Assembly: GCA_963734085.1 (NCBI GenBank) | Contig: CAVTFT010000017.1 | Span: 124,001 to 188,000, forward strand | Length of the DNA: 64,000 bases | Direction of reading: 5' to 3' | Source: CAIWHR01 sp963734085 | GTDB taxonomy: Bacteria > Pseudomonadota > Gammaproteobacteria > Burkholderiales > Casimicrobiaceae | Part shown: positions 1 to 7,337 of the stretch, in pieces | Layout of the letters: each line of letters begins with the position of its first letter | Numbering within the stretch: position 1 is the first letter of the stretch | Program-made: the position numbers and the translations under genes | Notes under the pieces: model-generated | Seen by the model: only the letters and a program-made list of their open reading frames with translations | Told to the model about the DNA's origin: nothing | The model's database searches: none

Positions 1-789
1 GTCGTCGGCCCGGCGGTGGCGGGGGTCCTGCTGTCCTTGGTGAGCGAAGCCGTCTGTTTCGCGCTCAATGCGCTGTCGTTCGTCGCGGTGATCGTCGCGA
101 TCTCGCGGCTCTCCTGGCCCCATGCGACGATGCCGGAGCCCGCGCCCGGCGGCTTCTGGGCGAGCTGGAAGGAGGGTGCACGCTATGCGTTCGGCTTCGC
201 GCCGGTGCGCGCGTTGCTCGTCCTCGTCGCGATCGCCGCGTGGACGATCACACCGTACGCGTCGCTGATGCCCGTCTACGCGGCGCAGATCTTCGGCGGC
301 GGCGCGCACACGCTGGGTTTCCTGCTCTCGGCCGCGGGGGCGGGCGCGCTCGCGAGCGCGATGTATCTCGCCAACCGGCACACGATTCGCGGACTCGGGC
401 GCGTGATCGCCCGCGCCGCGGCGGTGAGCGGCGTGGCGCTCGCGTCGTTTGCGTATCTCACCGTGCTTCCGGTCGCGCTTGTCCTGCTGGCGCTCGTCGG
501 TGGCGGCGTGATCCTCGCGGCGGCGTCCGCAAACACGATCATCCAGACCGTCGTCGACGACCGGATGCGCGGGCGCGTCGCCGGCTTCTACACGCTGGCA
601 TTCCTGGGAACCGCGCCCGTCGGCAACCTCGCCGCCGGCGCGTTGGCGAGGGGCATCGGCGTGCCGGCGACGTTTGCCATCAACGGCCTTCTTTGCACGG
701 CCGCGGCGTTCTGGTTCTGGCGCCGGTTGCCGGCGCTCGCGGCGCTGCTGCGTCCGACGTATGTTCGGTTAGGCATCATCGCCGACTGA
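1..789 (+). CDS. MFS transporter, C-terminal part (5' end outside the window)
   Basis: The reading frame is open from base 1 to the TGA at 787-789, so the start lies upstream. About 262 residues are visible. They form several hydrophobic segments with short charged loops, for example the run beginning VAGVLLSLVSEAVCF and the helix ending AAAFWFWRRLPAL. The composition and the loop following GRVAGFYTLAFLG resemble the MFS_3 / EntS-like transmembrane effector group of the major facilitator superfamily. These act as inner-membrane exporters of small molecules or drugs. Substrate cannot be told from the fragment. The first in-frame GTG at 16 is internal and should not be taken as the start. The next gene begins 67 bp downstream on the same strand. 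Confidence 0.8.
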   Translation, partial: VVGPAVAGVLLSLVSEAVCFALNALSFVAVIVAISRLSWPHATMPEPAPGGFWASWKEGARYAFGFAPVRALLVLVAIAAWTITPYASLMPVYAAQIFGGGAHTLGFLLSAAGAGALASAMYLANRHTIRGLGRVIARAAAVSGVALASFAYLTVLPVALVLLALVGGGVILAAASANTIIQTVVDDRMRGRVAGFYTLAFLGTAPVGNLAAGALARGIGVPATFAINGLLCTAAAFWFWRRLPALAALLRPTYVRLGIIAD

Positions 790-856
790 TCCGACGGTTG
801 ACGCGCGCGAACGGACGTCCAATACTCGATTCCGTGCGATCGAGAAGCCCCGGGCC

Positions 857-2716
857 ATGCAACGCAGACTGACCGCGATACTCTCAGCCGACGTCGCCGA
901 CTACAGCGGCCTGATGGAGGCCGACGAGGCCGGGACGCTCGAGCGGCTCAAGAGAAATCGGAGCCGGATCTTCGACCCTCTCGTCGCGGCGCACGGCGGA
1001 CGCCTGGTCAAGCTGATGGGCGACGGCGCATTGGTCGAGTTCGGAAGCGTGGTCGCGGCCGTCAATTGCGCGCTGGCGATCCAGGAGGCGACGGAGGGGG
1101 CCGAACCCGAGCAGGTCGCTGCCAAGCGCATTCGCTACCGGATCGGCATCAATCTCGGCGATGTCATTGTCGAAGGCGACGACATCTATGGCGAAGGCGT
1201 CAACGTCGCCGCCCGGCTGCAGGCGCTCGCCCCGGTCGGCGCCGTCGCGGTCTCGCTCACGGTACGCGACCAGGTGGCGGGGAAGGCGCCGTGCGCATTC
1301 GAGGACCTGGGTTTGCACACGGTGAAGAACATCGAACGCCCGGTGCGGGTGTTTGCCGTGCACCGCGTCAGCGGCAACGAAAGCGGGGAGCCGGCGGCAG
1401 CATCCCGCCGCCTGTCCATCTGCGTTCTGCCGTTCGCCAACATGAGCGGCGATCCGGAGCAGGAATACTTCTCGGACGGCATCAGCGAAGACATCATCAC
1501 GGATTTGAGCAAGGTCTCCGCGCTCTGGGTTTCCGCGCGCAACACCGCCTTCACGTTCAAGGGCAAGCACGTCGACGTGCCGCAGGTCGCGCGGCAGCTC
1601 AAGGTGAGCCACGTGCTCGAAGGCAGCGTGCGCAAGGCCGGCGGCCGCGTCCGGATCACCGCGCAGCTCGTCGACGGTGCGACGGGCGGGCACGTTTGGG
1701 CCGAGCGCTACGACCGCGACCTGAACGACATCTTCGCGCTGCAGGACGAAATCTCGCAGGCGATCGTTGCCGCGCTGAAACTGAAGCTCCTGCCCGAGGA
1801 AAAAAAGGCGATCGAGCGGCGCGGGACGACGAATCCCGAGGCCTACAAGCTCTATCTGATGGCGCGTCAATACAACATCACCGGCAACTTCGGCAACGTC
1901 CGCCGGAGTGAAGCGATCATCCGGCTGTGCCGCCGCGCGATCGAGCTCGACCCGAACTACGCACGGCCCTGGGCGATGATGGCCACCGCGCAGATCAACT
2001 TGCGCTTCTTCTTCGGGAGGGAAGGGGACGATGGCCTTGCCGCTGCCGAACGGGCCATCGAGCTCGACGGCGACCTGGCGGAGGCGCATGCCGCGAAATC
2101 GCAGGTCCTGAGGCAAAATGCACGCTTCGACGACGCGCTTCTCGAAATCGCGATTGCTCTTCGTCTGGATCCCGAGTCCTATGACGTGAACCTGGCTGCG
2201 GGACAGTTGAATTACGTGCTACGCCGGTTCGACAAGGCGATCCCCCACTACGAGAAGGCGGCCACGATCGTGGAAACCGACTTCCGGTCGGCGGGGATGC
2301 TCGTAAGCTGCTACAACACGATCGGCGACAAGGAGGGCGGACGGCGAGCGGCGCGACGGGCGCTCGAGCGCTGCGAGAAGATCGTGGCCGCCGAGCCCGA
2401 CAATGGATCGGCGATGGGGTTCGCCGTCGGGGCGCTGGCTGCGCTGGGCGAGGCGGAGCGTGCGAAGGAATGGGCCGAGCGCGCGCTGCTGCTCGATCCG
2501 GACAATGCGAATCTGCGCTACAACTTCGCGTGCACACTGATCGTCGATTTGCACGAATACGATGCCGCGCTCGATCTCCTCGGCCCGAGATTCGAAACGA
2601 TGTCGGTCGAAGTCCTCAACTGGGTCAGGACCGACCCGGATCTCGATCCCATTCGCGACCATCCGCGCTTCAAGGCGATGTTCGCGGCGGCCGAAGCACG
2701 CTTGACGCAACCGTGA
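857..2716 (+). CDS. Class III adenylate/guanylate cyclase-like protein with TolB-like and TPR domains
   Basis: The product has 619 residues. Residues 1-170 form a class III nucleotide cyclase domain: the first metal Asp is in LSADVADYS (Asp12), the second Asp is in KLMGDGALVEF with the preceding Lys expected to select the base, and the transition-state Asn and Arg are in NVAARL. Residues about 188-310 resemble the periplasmic-type TolB N-terminal fold (CVLPFANMSGDPEQEYFSDG; VLEGSVRK; HVWAERYDRDL). The remainder is a run of tetratricopeptide repeats. This architecture is common in rhizobia and betaproteobacteria. The catalytic residues look complete, so cAMP synthesis is plausible, but partners and signal are unknown. 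There is no predicted membrane segment. The gene faces rlmM tail to tail with a 26 bp gap. Confidence 0.88.
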   Translation: MQRRLTAILSADVADYSGLMEADEAGTLERLKRNRSRIFDPLVAAHGGRLVKLMGDGALVEFGSVVAAVNCALAIQEATEGAEPEQVAAKRIRYRIGINLGDVIVEGDDIYGEGVNVAARLQALAPVGAVAVSLTVRDQVAGKAPCAFEDLGLHTVKNIERPVRVFAVHRVSGNESGEPAAASRRLSICVLPFANMSGDPEQEYFSDGISEDIITDLSKVSALWVSARNTAFTFKGKHVDVPQVARQLKVSHVLEGSVRKAGGRVRITAQLVDGATGGHVWAERYDRDLNDIFALQDEISQAIVAALKLKLLPEEKKAIERRGTTNPEAYKLYLMARQYNITGNFGNVRRSEAIIRLCRRAIELDPNYARPWAMMATAQINLRFFFGREGDDGLAAAERAIELDGDLAEAHAAKSQVLRQNARFDDALLEIAIALRLDPESYDVNLAAGQLNYVLRRFDKAIPHYEKAATIVETDFRSAGMLVSCYNTIGDKEGGRRAARRALERCEKIVAAEPDNGSAMGFAVGALAALGEAERAKEWAERALLLDPDNANLRYNFACTLIVDLHEYDAALDLLGPRFETMSVEVLNWVRTDPDLDPIRDHPRFKAMFAAAEARLTQP

Positions 2717-2742
2717 TGATTCACGAGTCTTGCCTCCATCGA

Positions 2743-3960
2743 TCACCTCAGCCGTTCGACAAATCCGCTGACTTCTCCCCGGTCGTGGTAGAGCTGGCGC
2801 AGCGCGAGCGTGTGCCTGACGCGTGAACGTTGCAGCGCCTCGTGGATGATCGACTCGCAGCGCAGCACCTCGTCGTAGCGTTTTCTCATCGGCAGCTTGA
2901 GGTTGAAGATCGCGCGCTGCGCGTAGCCCTGGCTTAGCCAGCGCGCGACGAGCGTCGCAATGCGGGACGGCGAATCGACGATATCGCAGACCAGCCAATC
3001 GACCGGTTTGCGCGGGACGTACGAGTAGCCGTCGGTACGCAGATGCGTGACGAGCGGATCGTCGGCGACCTCGCCTTTCAACGGGCCGTTGTCGACGGCG
3101 GTGACTCGCAATCCACGCTGCGCGAGCTGCCACGCCCATCCGCCGGGGGCGGCACCCAGGTCGACGGCGCGCATCCCGGCGTGCAGCACGTCGAGTTCGC
3201 GCTCGCCGAGAAACGTGAGCAGCGCCTCGGCCAGCTTCAAGGCAGAACGGGACGGTGCGCCGCGCGGCATTTTGAGACGCGGGATCCCCATCGGCCAGCG
3301 GCTCCCCCAGGGCGCGAGGCTCGCGCCGACGTAAACGTTCGCGCCGTCGACGAACAGTACATGCAATGCTGGAAGGCGCTTCCGTGCGGTACCCGATTCG
3401 GCGATGAGCACGTCGCCTTCGCGCAGCGCGTCTGTCAGCGCTCGCTCGATCGCGCGACAAAGCCCTGAGACTTCCTTGCCGTCGTTCGTGTCGGGCGTTT
3501 CGAGGCGCAGTTCGCCGAATGAAAGGTGGCCGCGCGCACCGTGGGGTGCGCCCGGCACCGTGAAGCTCGTGCGAAACGTGTCGGCCAGCGCGACAAGCGG
3601 GACCACGCGATCGGGCCGGCCCTTCGTTGTGGCGCGCTCGAAAAGCGCGTGCGGTCCCGTGCCGAAGAAGAGCGCGCGCACGAAGACCGGCGGCAGCGCT
3701 TCGAGTGCGCGCGGCCAGCGTTGCGAATCGAACGCCTGCGGCGTGCCGACGACGAAGCCGCGTCCGGACAGGGCGTCAACTTCGATGCCGGTCTCCGCGG
3801 CGCGCGCGACCCGGGCGAGGTCGGCCGCCGCCTCCGCCTCGAAGCCGGCGCGGCAATGCGCGACGATCCGCGCGCTTGCATGTTCCTCCCCGAGCGTCGC
3901 TTCGCGTCGCTCCGCCTGAGGGGGCCGAGCGCAGCCTTCCGATCCATAATCGTTTGCCAT
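2743..3960 (-). CDS. rlmM: 23S rRNA 2'-O-ribose C2498 methyltransferase RlmM
   Basis: Methylates the ribose 2'-O of C2498 in the peptidyl-transferase loop of 23S rRNA using SAM. Family hallmarks read in order: the THUMP-like start IVAHCRAGFEAEAAADL, MGIPRLKMPRGAPSRSALKL, the SAM loop DLGAAPGGWAWQL, the Asp motif VCDIVDSP, and NLKLPMRKRY near the end, the pattern of E. coli RlmM (YgdE). The start is uncertain. ATG at 3960 gives 405 residues, about 40 longer than usual, and its first 30 codons lie in a copy of the intercistronic repeat described separately. The repeat's own Shine-Dalgarno sequence (3885-3891) sits just before another ATG at 3881, but that ATG is out of frame by one base with IVAHCRAGFE, so a one-base indel in the GCGCGC run at 3870-3875 is possible. 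Confidence 0.9.
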   Translation of the reverse strand: MANDYGSEGCARPPQAERREATLGEEHASARIVAHCRAGFEAEAAADLARVARAAETGIEVDALSGRGFVVGTPQAFDSQRWPRALEALPPVFVRALFFGTGPHALFERATTKGRPDRVVPLVALADTFRTSFTVPGAPHGARGHLSFGELRLETPDTNDGKEVSGLCRAIERALTDALREGDVLIAESGTARKRLPALHVLFVDGANVYVGASLAPWGSRWPMGIPRLKMPRGAPSRSALKLAEALLTFLGERELDVLHAGMRAVDLGAAPGGWAWQLAQRGLRVTAVDNGPLKGEVADDPLVTHLRTDGYSYVPRKPVDWLVCDIVDSPSRIATLVARWLSQGYAQRAIFNLKLPMRKRYDEVLRCESIIHEALQRSRVRHTLALRQLYHDRGEVSGFVERLR

Positions 3961-4061
3961 TCCGTCTCGTGGTCGGCCGCCGCCCGCGCTCGCAGACGCG
4001 CCCTTCGGGCCTTGGGTTTGCCCTGCTCGCGCGGGCGTTCCGGGCGGCCCGGCGGCGCTCG
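3882..4061 (-). repeat. Intercistronic structured repeat, copy 2 (tandem, next to rlmM)
   Basis: Read on the minus strand this copy starts GAGCGCCGCCGGGCCGCC and runs to GGGGAGGAAC directly before an ATG at 3881. It is about 85-90% identical by eye to copy 1, with which it forms a tandem pair of roughly 183 bp period. The first half (about 90 nt) is shared with the copies at 47835 and 50664. It opens and closes with arms that can pair (GGCCGCC / GGCGGCC) and contains GCCCGAAGGGC. The second half differs from those copies but ends in the same kind of purine-rich ribosome-binding sequence. Its open reading frame runs straight into rlmM. Confidence 0.85.
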
Positions 4062-4244
4062 AATGTTCCCCCCCGAGCGTCGCTTCGCGCCGCTCCCCCC
4101 GAGGGGGCCGAGCGCGGCCTTCCGATCCATAATCGTTTGCCATTCCGTGTCGTGGTCGGCCGCCGCCCGCGCTCGCAGACGCGCCCTTCGGGCCTTGGCT
4201 TCGCCCCGCTCGCGCGGGCGTTCCGGGCGGCCGGGCGGCGCTCA
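4062..4244 (-). repeat. Intercistronic structured repeat, copy 1 (tandem, directly after the peptidase gene)
   Basis: On the minus strand the copy begins with TGAGCGCCGCCCGGCCGCCC, the TGA being the stop codon (4242-4244) of the aminopeptidase gene. The outer arms CGGCCGCC and GGCGGCCG can form an 8 bp stem, and CGCTCGGCCCCC...GGGGGGAGCG makes a second imperfect hairpin. The ribosome-binding-like end is GGGGGGGAAC here and is followed by ATT, not ATG, where copy 2 starts. Copies 1 and 2 share the internal stretch encoding MANDYGSEG that copies 3 and 4 lack. Confidence 0.85.
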
Positions 4245-5285
4245 AAGCGGGATCTCTGCCCAATCCGGCGCCACGTCGATGAGTGCGTAACGCGTGTGGC
4301 CCTTGAAGCCGGTGACGGTCGTCGCGGTGAACAGCGCATCGACGATTGCCGCTTCGGTCGCCTCGGCGGCCGCGTCGAACAGCGCTTCGAGCAGCGGCTC
4401 CGCCAACACGCTGTGCGACAGCGCGCTCGCGGCTGGCGCGTGCGGAACCGTGTAAGCGGTCGAAAACGCGAGTGCGATGTCGCCGCTGCCGTGCCCGTAA
4501 TACGACCCAGTGCGCCCGATGCCTGCCGCCGCGCGCATCGCCACGCGGCGCAGCTGGCGATGGTCGAGCGGGGCGTCGGTCGCGAGCACGACGATGATCG
4601 AACCGTCGTCGCGCTGCGCGGGCTTGGCTGCGATGCGCTGCGCGACCGAAGGCCCGATCCGGCGCCCTGCGAGCGTCAGGCTTTCCGTACGGCCAAAGTT
4701 CGCGAGCACCAGCGCGCCGAGCGTCGTGTCTTCGCTGCCGATGCGGGCCATCCGAGATGCGGTGCCGATGCCGCCCTTGAGCCCAAAGCAGGTCATGCCG
4801 CGGCCGGCGCCGACCGAGCCGCGCAGGAAATCAGGCGATGCCGAGGCGAGCGCGTCCGCGTAATGCGCTTCGCCGATGGACAATGCCTGCATGTCGGACA
4901 GGAACGCGTCGCTGCACTCGAACACGAGCGGGTTCACCGACGTCGTTGTGCGGGCGATGCCGGGATGCGCGGCGATCGCGGCACGTATCTGCGCAGTCGC
5001 CACCGCGCCTACCGAAAACGTGTTGGTGAGCGCGATCGGCGTCTCCAGCACGCCGAGTTCGTTCACCTGCAGGATCCCGACGCTCTTGCCGAAGCCGTTG
5101 ATGACGACGACGGCGCCGGGAACCTTGTCGAGAAACGGATCGGCAGCATGGGGGCGGACCACGGTGACGCCGGTTTGCACGTCCCCCGCGTCGAGCGTGC
5201 AATGTCCGACCGTCACGCCGGCAACGTCGGCGAGCGTGCCGCGCGGGCCGGGCGGCAGCGCACCGATGCGCGGCGCCGTACTCAT
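4242..5285 (-). CDS. P1 family (DmpA-type, S58) aminopeptidase
   Basis: An N-terminal-nucleophile hydrolase of 347 residues related to L-aminopeptidase D-Ala-esterase DmpA and beta-aminopeptidases. The N-terminal signature TLADVAGVTVGHCTL, the VINGFGKSVG and NELGVLETPIALTNTF blocks, LKGGIGTASR, and the autocleavage site DDGSIIVVLATDAPL are all present. Family knowledge places self-cleavage between Gly228 and Ser229, freeing Ser229 as the catalytic nucleophile. There is no signal peptide, so it should act in the cytoplasm. It lies 85 bp after gsiD on the same strand and is probably in that operon. E. coli pairs the same importer genes with another Ntn hydrolase (IaaA), so a role in breaking down imported peptides or glutathione products is a reasonable inference. 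Its stop codon is the first base triplet of the intercistronic repeat. Confidence 0.88.
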   Translation of the reverse strand: MSTAPRIGALPPGPRGTLADVAGVTVGHCTLDAGDVQTGVTVVRPHAADPFLDKVPGAVVVINGFGKSVGILQVNELGVLETPIALTNTFSVGAVATAQIRAAIAAHPGIARTTTSVNPLVFECSDAFLSDMQALSIGEAHYADALASASPDFLRGSVGAGRGMTCFGLKGGIGTASRMARIGSEDTTLGALVLANFGRTESLTLAGRRIGPSVAQRIAAKPAQRDDGSIIVVLATDAPLDHRQLRRVAMRAAAGIGRTGSYYGHGSGDIALAFSTAYTVPHAPAASALSHSVLAEPLLEALFDAAAEATEAAIVDALFTATTVTGFKGHTRYALIDVAPDWAEIPL

Positions 5286-5287
5286 GG

Positions 5288-5364
5288 CGTCATTCCCGTG
5301 GAAGCGCGAATCCAGTGACGTCCGGACGAAAGACGCTGGGTCCCCGCCTGCGCGGGGACGACGG
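5288..5364. repeat. Palindromic dispersed repeat between gsiD and the peptidase gene
   Basis: A short intergenic element of the kind that contains TCATTCCCG...GAATCCAG followed by GAAAGACGCTGGGTCCCCGC. It holds a perfect hairpin, GTCCCCGC (5340-5347), loop CTGC, GCGGGGAC (5352-5359). A related element with the two halves in the other arrangement sits at 7264-7336. Similar REP-like palindromes are widespread in betaproteobacteria. Here it may stabilise the upstream gsi message or act as a weak terminator; there is no T-run on the transcribed strand. Confidence 0.7.
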
Positions 5365-5370
5365 AAGTGC

Positions 5371-6312
5371 TCATCGCTGCTCGATCTTCGGGTCGAGCGC
5401 GTCGCGCAGGCCGTCGCCCAGCAGATTGAACGCGAGCACGGTGACGAAAATCGCGAGTGCCGGAAAGAGCGCGACGTGCGGAGCGATCATCATGTCGGCG
5501 CGTGCGCTGTTGAGCATCGCGCCCCACTCGGGCGTGGGAGGCTGCGCGCCGAGGCCGAGGAACGACAGGCTCGCTGCCGTGATGATCGAGGTGCCGATGC
5601 GAAGCGAGAAATAGACGACGACCGCGGAAACGGTGCCGGGAAAGATGTGGCGTCCGATGATCGTCGCATTGGAGGCGCCGATGCTGCGTGCCGCCTCGAT
5701 GTAGGTGAGGTGCTTCAGCGCCAGCGTGTTGCCGCGGACGAGGCGTGCGAACGTCGGCACGCTGAACACGGCGACGGCGATCACGACGTTGACGATGCCG
5801 CCGCCGAGGATCGCGACGATGCCGATCGCGAGCAGGATCCCGGGGAATGCGAACAGCACGTCGCAGACACGCATGATGACCCGGTCCCACCAGCCTTCGA
5901 AGTAACCGGCGACGAGCCCGAGCAGCGTGCCGACGATCGCGCCGACGGCTACCGAAATGAAACCGGCGGCGAGCGAGATCCGCGCGCCCCAGACGATGCG
6001 GCTGAAGATGTCGCGGCCGAGCGGGTCGACGCCGAACCAGTATTGCGTCGACGGCCCCTTGTTCAGGTTGTCGTAATCGAAGAAATTCTCCGGGTCGAAC
6101 GGGGCGATCCACGGTGCGGCGACGGCGACGGCGACCAGCAGCACGACGAACGCACCCGCGGCGAGCGCAACGTGCTGACGCCGGAACTTGCGCCAGAACT
6201 CGAACCACGGCGAACGCACCGTCTCCGCGGAGGCAAGCGCGACCGGCTCGGGCGGCGGCTCGGGCGAAGGTGCGACGGCGGCGAGGTCGGAGCCGGCTTC
6301 CATGGTCGTCAC
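5371..6312 (-). CDS. gsiD: Glutathione/peptide ABC transporter permease GsiD
   Basis: One of two inner-membrane permeases of the importer. The 313-residue protein has a cytoplasmic N-terminal stretch rich in Pro and Glu, a first helix around HVALAAGAFVVLLVAVAVA, the DppC-family periplasmic segment DPLGRDIFSRIVWGARISL, and the EAA loop EAARSIGASNATIIGRHIFP that contacts the ATPase. It ends with FNLLGDGLRDALDPK, the standard end of this family. Its start overlaps the end of gsiC by four bases (ATGA), indicating translational coupling. The assignment as GsiD and not a general DppC rests mainly on gene order and on the strongly GsiB-like binding protein in the same operon. Confidence 0.88.
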   Translation of the reverse strand: MTTMEAGSDLAAVAPSPEPPPEPVALASAETVRSPWFEFWRKFRRQHVALAAGAFVVLLVAVAVAAPWIAPFDPENFFDYDNLNKGPSTQYWFGVDPLGRDIFSRIVWGARISLAAGFISVAVGAIVGTLLGLVAGYFEGWWDRVIMRVCDVLFAFPGILLAIGIVAILGGGIVNVVIAVAVFSVPTFARLVRGNTLALKHLTYIEAARSIGASNATIIGRHIFPGTVSAVVVYFSLRIGTSIITAASLSFLGLGAQPPTPEWGAMLNSARADMMIAPHVALFPALAIFVTVLAFNLLGDGLRDALDPKIEQR

Positions 6313-7229
6313 CGATAACGGATCGTCGGGTTGATGAGCCCGTAGAGCACATCGACAATCAGGTTGATCAGGATGAACTCGAGCGAGAACAGCAGCACGA
6401 GCGCCTGGATCACCGGGTAGTCGCGCATGTCGACGGCGTCGACGAGCAGGCGGCCGAGCCCCGGCCAGTTGAATACGACCTCGACGACGATCGAGCCGCC
6501 CAGCAGGAAGCCGAACTGCAACCCCATCATCGTCACGACGGGAATCAGCGCATTGCGCAGCCCGTGCTTGACGACGACCGCCGATTCGGTGAGCCCCTTC
6601 GCGCGCGCGGTCCGGATGTAATCGTCGCCGAGGATGTCGACGAACGACGAGCGGGTGAAGCGCGCCATGATCGCGGCGACGGCCGCGCCGAGCGTGAGCG
6701 ACGGGAGGATGTAATGGCGAGCGCTATCGGCGCCGACGGTAGGGAGCCAGCCCAGCTGCACCGAGAAGATCTGCATCAGCACCATGCCGAGCGCGAACGC
6801 CGGAAACGATATGCCCGACACGGCGAGCGTCATGCCGACCCGATCCGGCCAGCGGTTGCGAAAGACGGCCGACAGGATTCCGATGACGAGCCCGAAGGCG
6901 ACCGACCACGCCATGCTTGCGACGGTGAGCCAGAACGTCGGCATGAAGCGCTCGCCGATCTCGGTTGCGACGGGGCGCTTGGTCCGCAGCGAGCGGCCGA
7001 AGTCCCAGTGGAAGACACCCTGGACGAAGCGCGAAAACTGTTCGGGCAGCGAGCGATCGAGCCCGAGATCCTTGCGCACCAGGTCAACGGTCTCGGGACT
7101 TGCGTCGGGGCCGGCCGCAAGCCGCGCCGGGTCGCCGGGCAGAAGGTGCACGAACAGGAAGATCAGCACGCCAACTGTGAACAGCGTCGGCAGCAGGCCG
7201 AGGAGGCGCTTGGCGATGTACTGGAGCAT
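6309..7229 (-). CDS. gsiC: Glutathione/peptide ABC transporter permease GsiC
   Basis: Permease partner of GsiD, 306 residues, the same length as the E. coli protein. It starts with the DppB-type MLQYIAKRLLGLLPTLFTVG, has the periplasmic loop LLPGDPARL, a membrane core, the EAA-type loop DDYIRTARAKGLTESAVVVKHGLRNALIP and the end LINLIVDVLYGLINPTIRYR. All features are those of BPD_transp_1 permeases. The gene is separated from gsiB by 108 bp holding a palindromic repeat and overlaps gsiD by four bases. Confidence 0.9.
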   Translation of the reverse strand: MLQYIAKRLLGLLPTLFTVGVLIFLFVHLLPGDPARLAAGPDASPETVDLVRKDLGLDRSLPEQFSRFVQGVFHWDFGRSLRTKRPVATEIGERFMPTFWLTVASMAWSVAFGLVIGILSAVFRNRWPDRVGMTLAVSGISFPAFALGMVLMQIFSVQLGWLPTVGADSARHYILPSLTLGAAVAAIMARFTRSSFVDILGDDYIRTARAKGLTESAVVVKHGLRNALIPVVTMMGLQFGFLLGGSIVVEVVFNWPGLGRLLVDAVDMRDYPVIQALVLLFSLEFILINLIVDVLYGLINPTIRYR

Positions 7230-7263
7230 CGACGAAATCGTCCGTCGGTGGCAGCAAACGATC

Positions 7264-7336
7264 GTCGTCCCCGCGGAGGTGGGGACCCAGTGTCGTTTGC
7301 GAAAGACGCTGGATTCCCGCGTTCGCGGGAATGACC
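7264..7336. repeat. Palindromic dispersed repeat between gsiB and gsiC
   Basis: Contains GTCCCC...GGGGAC and a perfect 9 bp hairpin ATTCCCGCG (7313-7321) TT CGCGGGAAT (7324-7332), joined by GAAAGACGCTGG, which is shared with the element at 5288-5364. It ends two bases before the gsiB stop codon. Placed between binding-protein and permease genes, it is well positioned to halt 3' exonuclease decay and give more GsiB than GsiC/D, as REP elements do in other binding-protein operons. That effect is inferred, not seen. Confidence 0.72.
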
Positions 7337-7337
7337 G

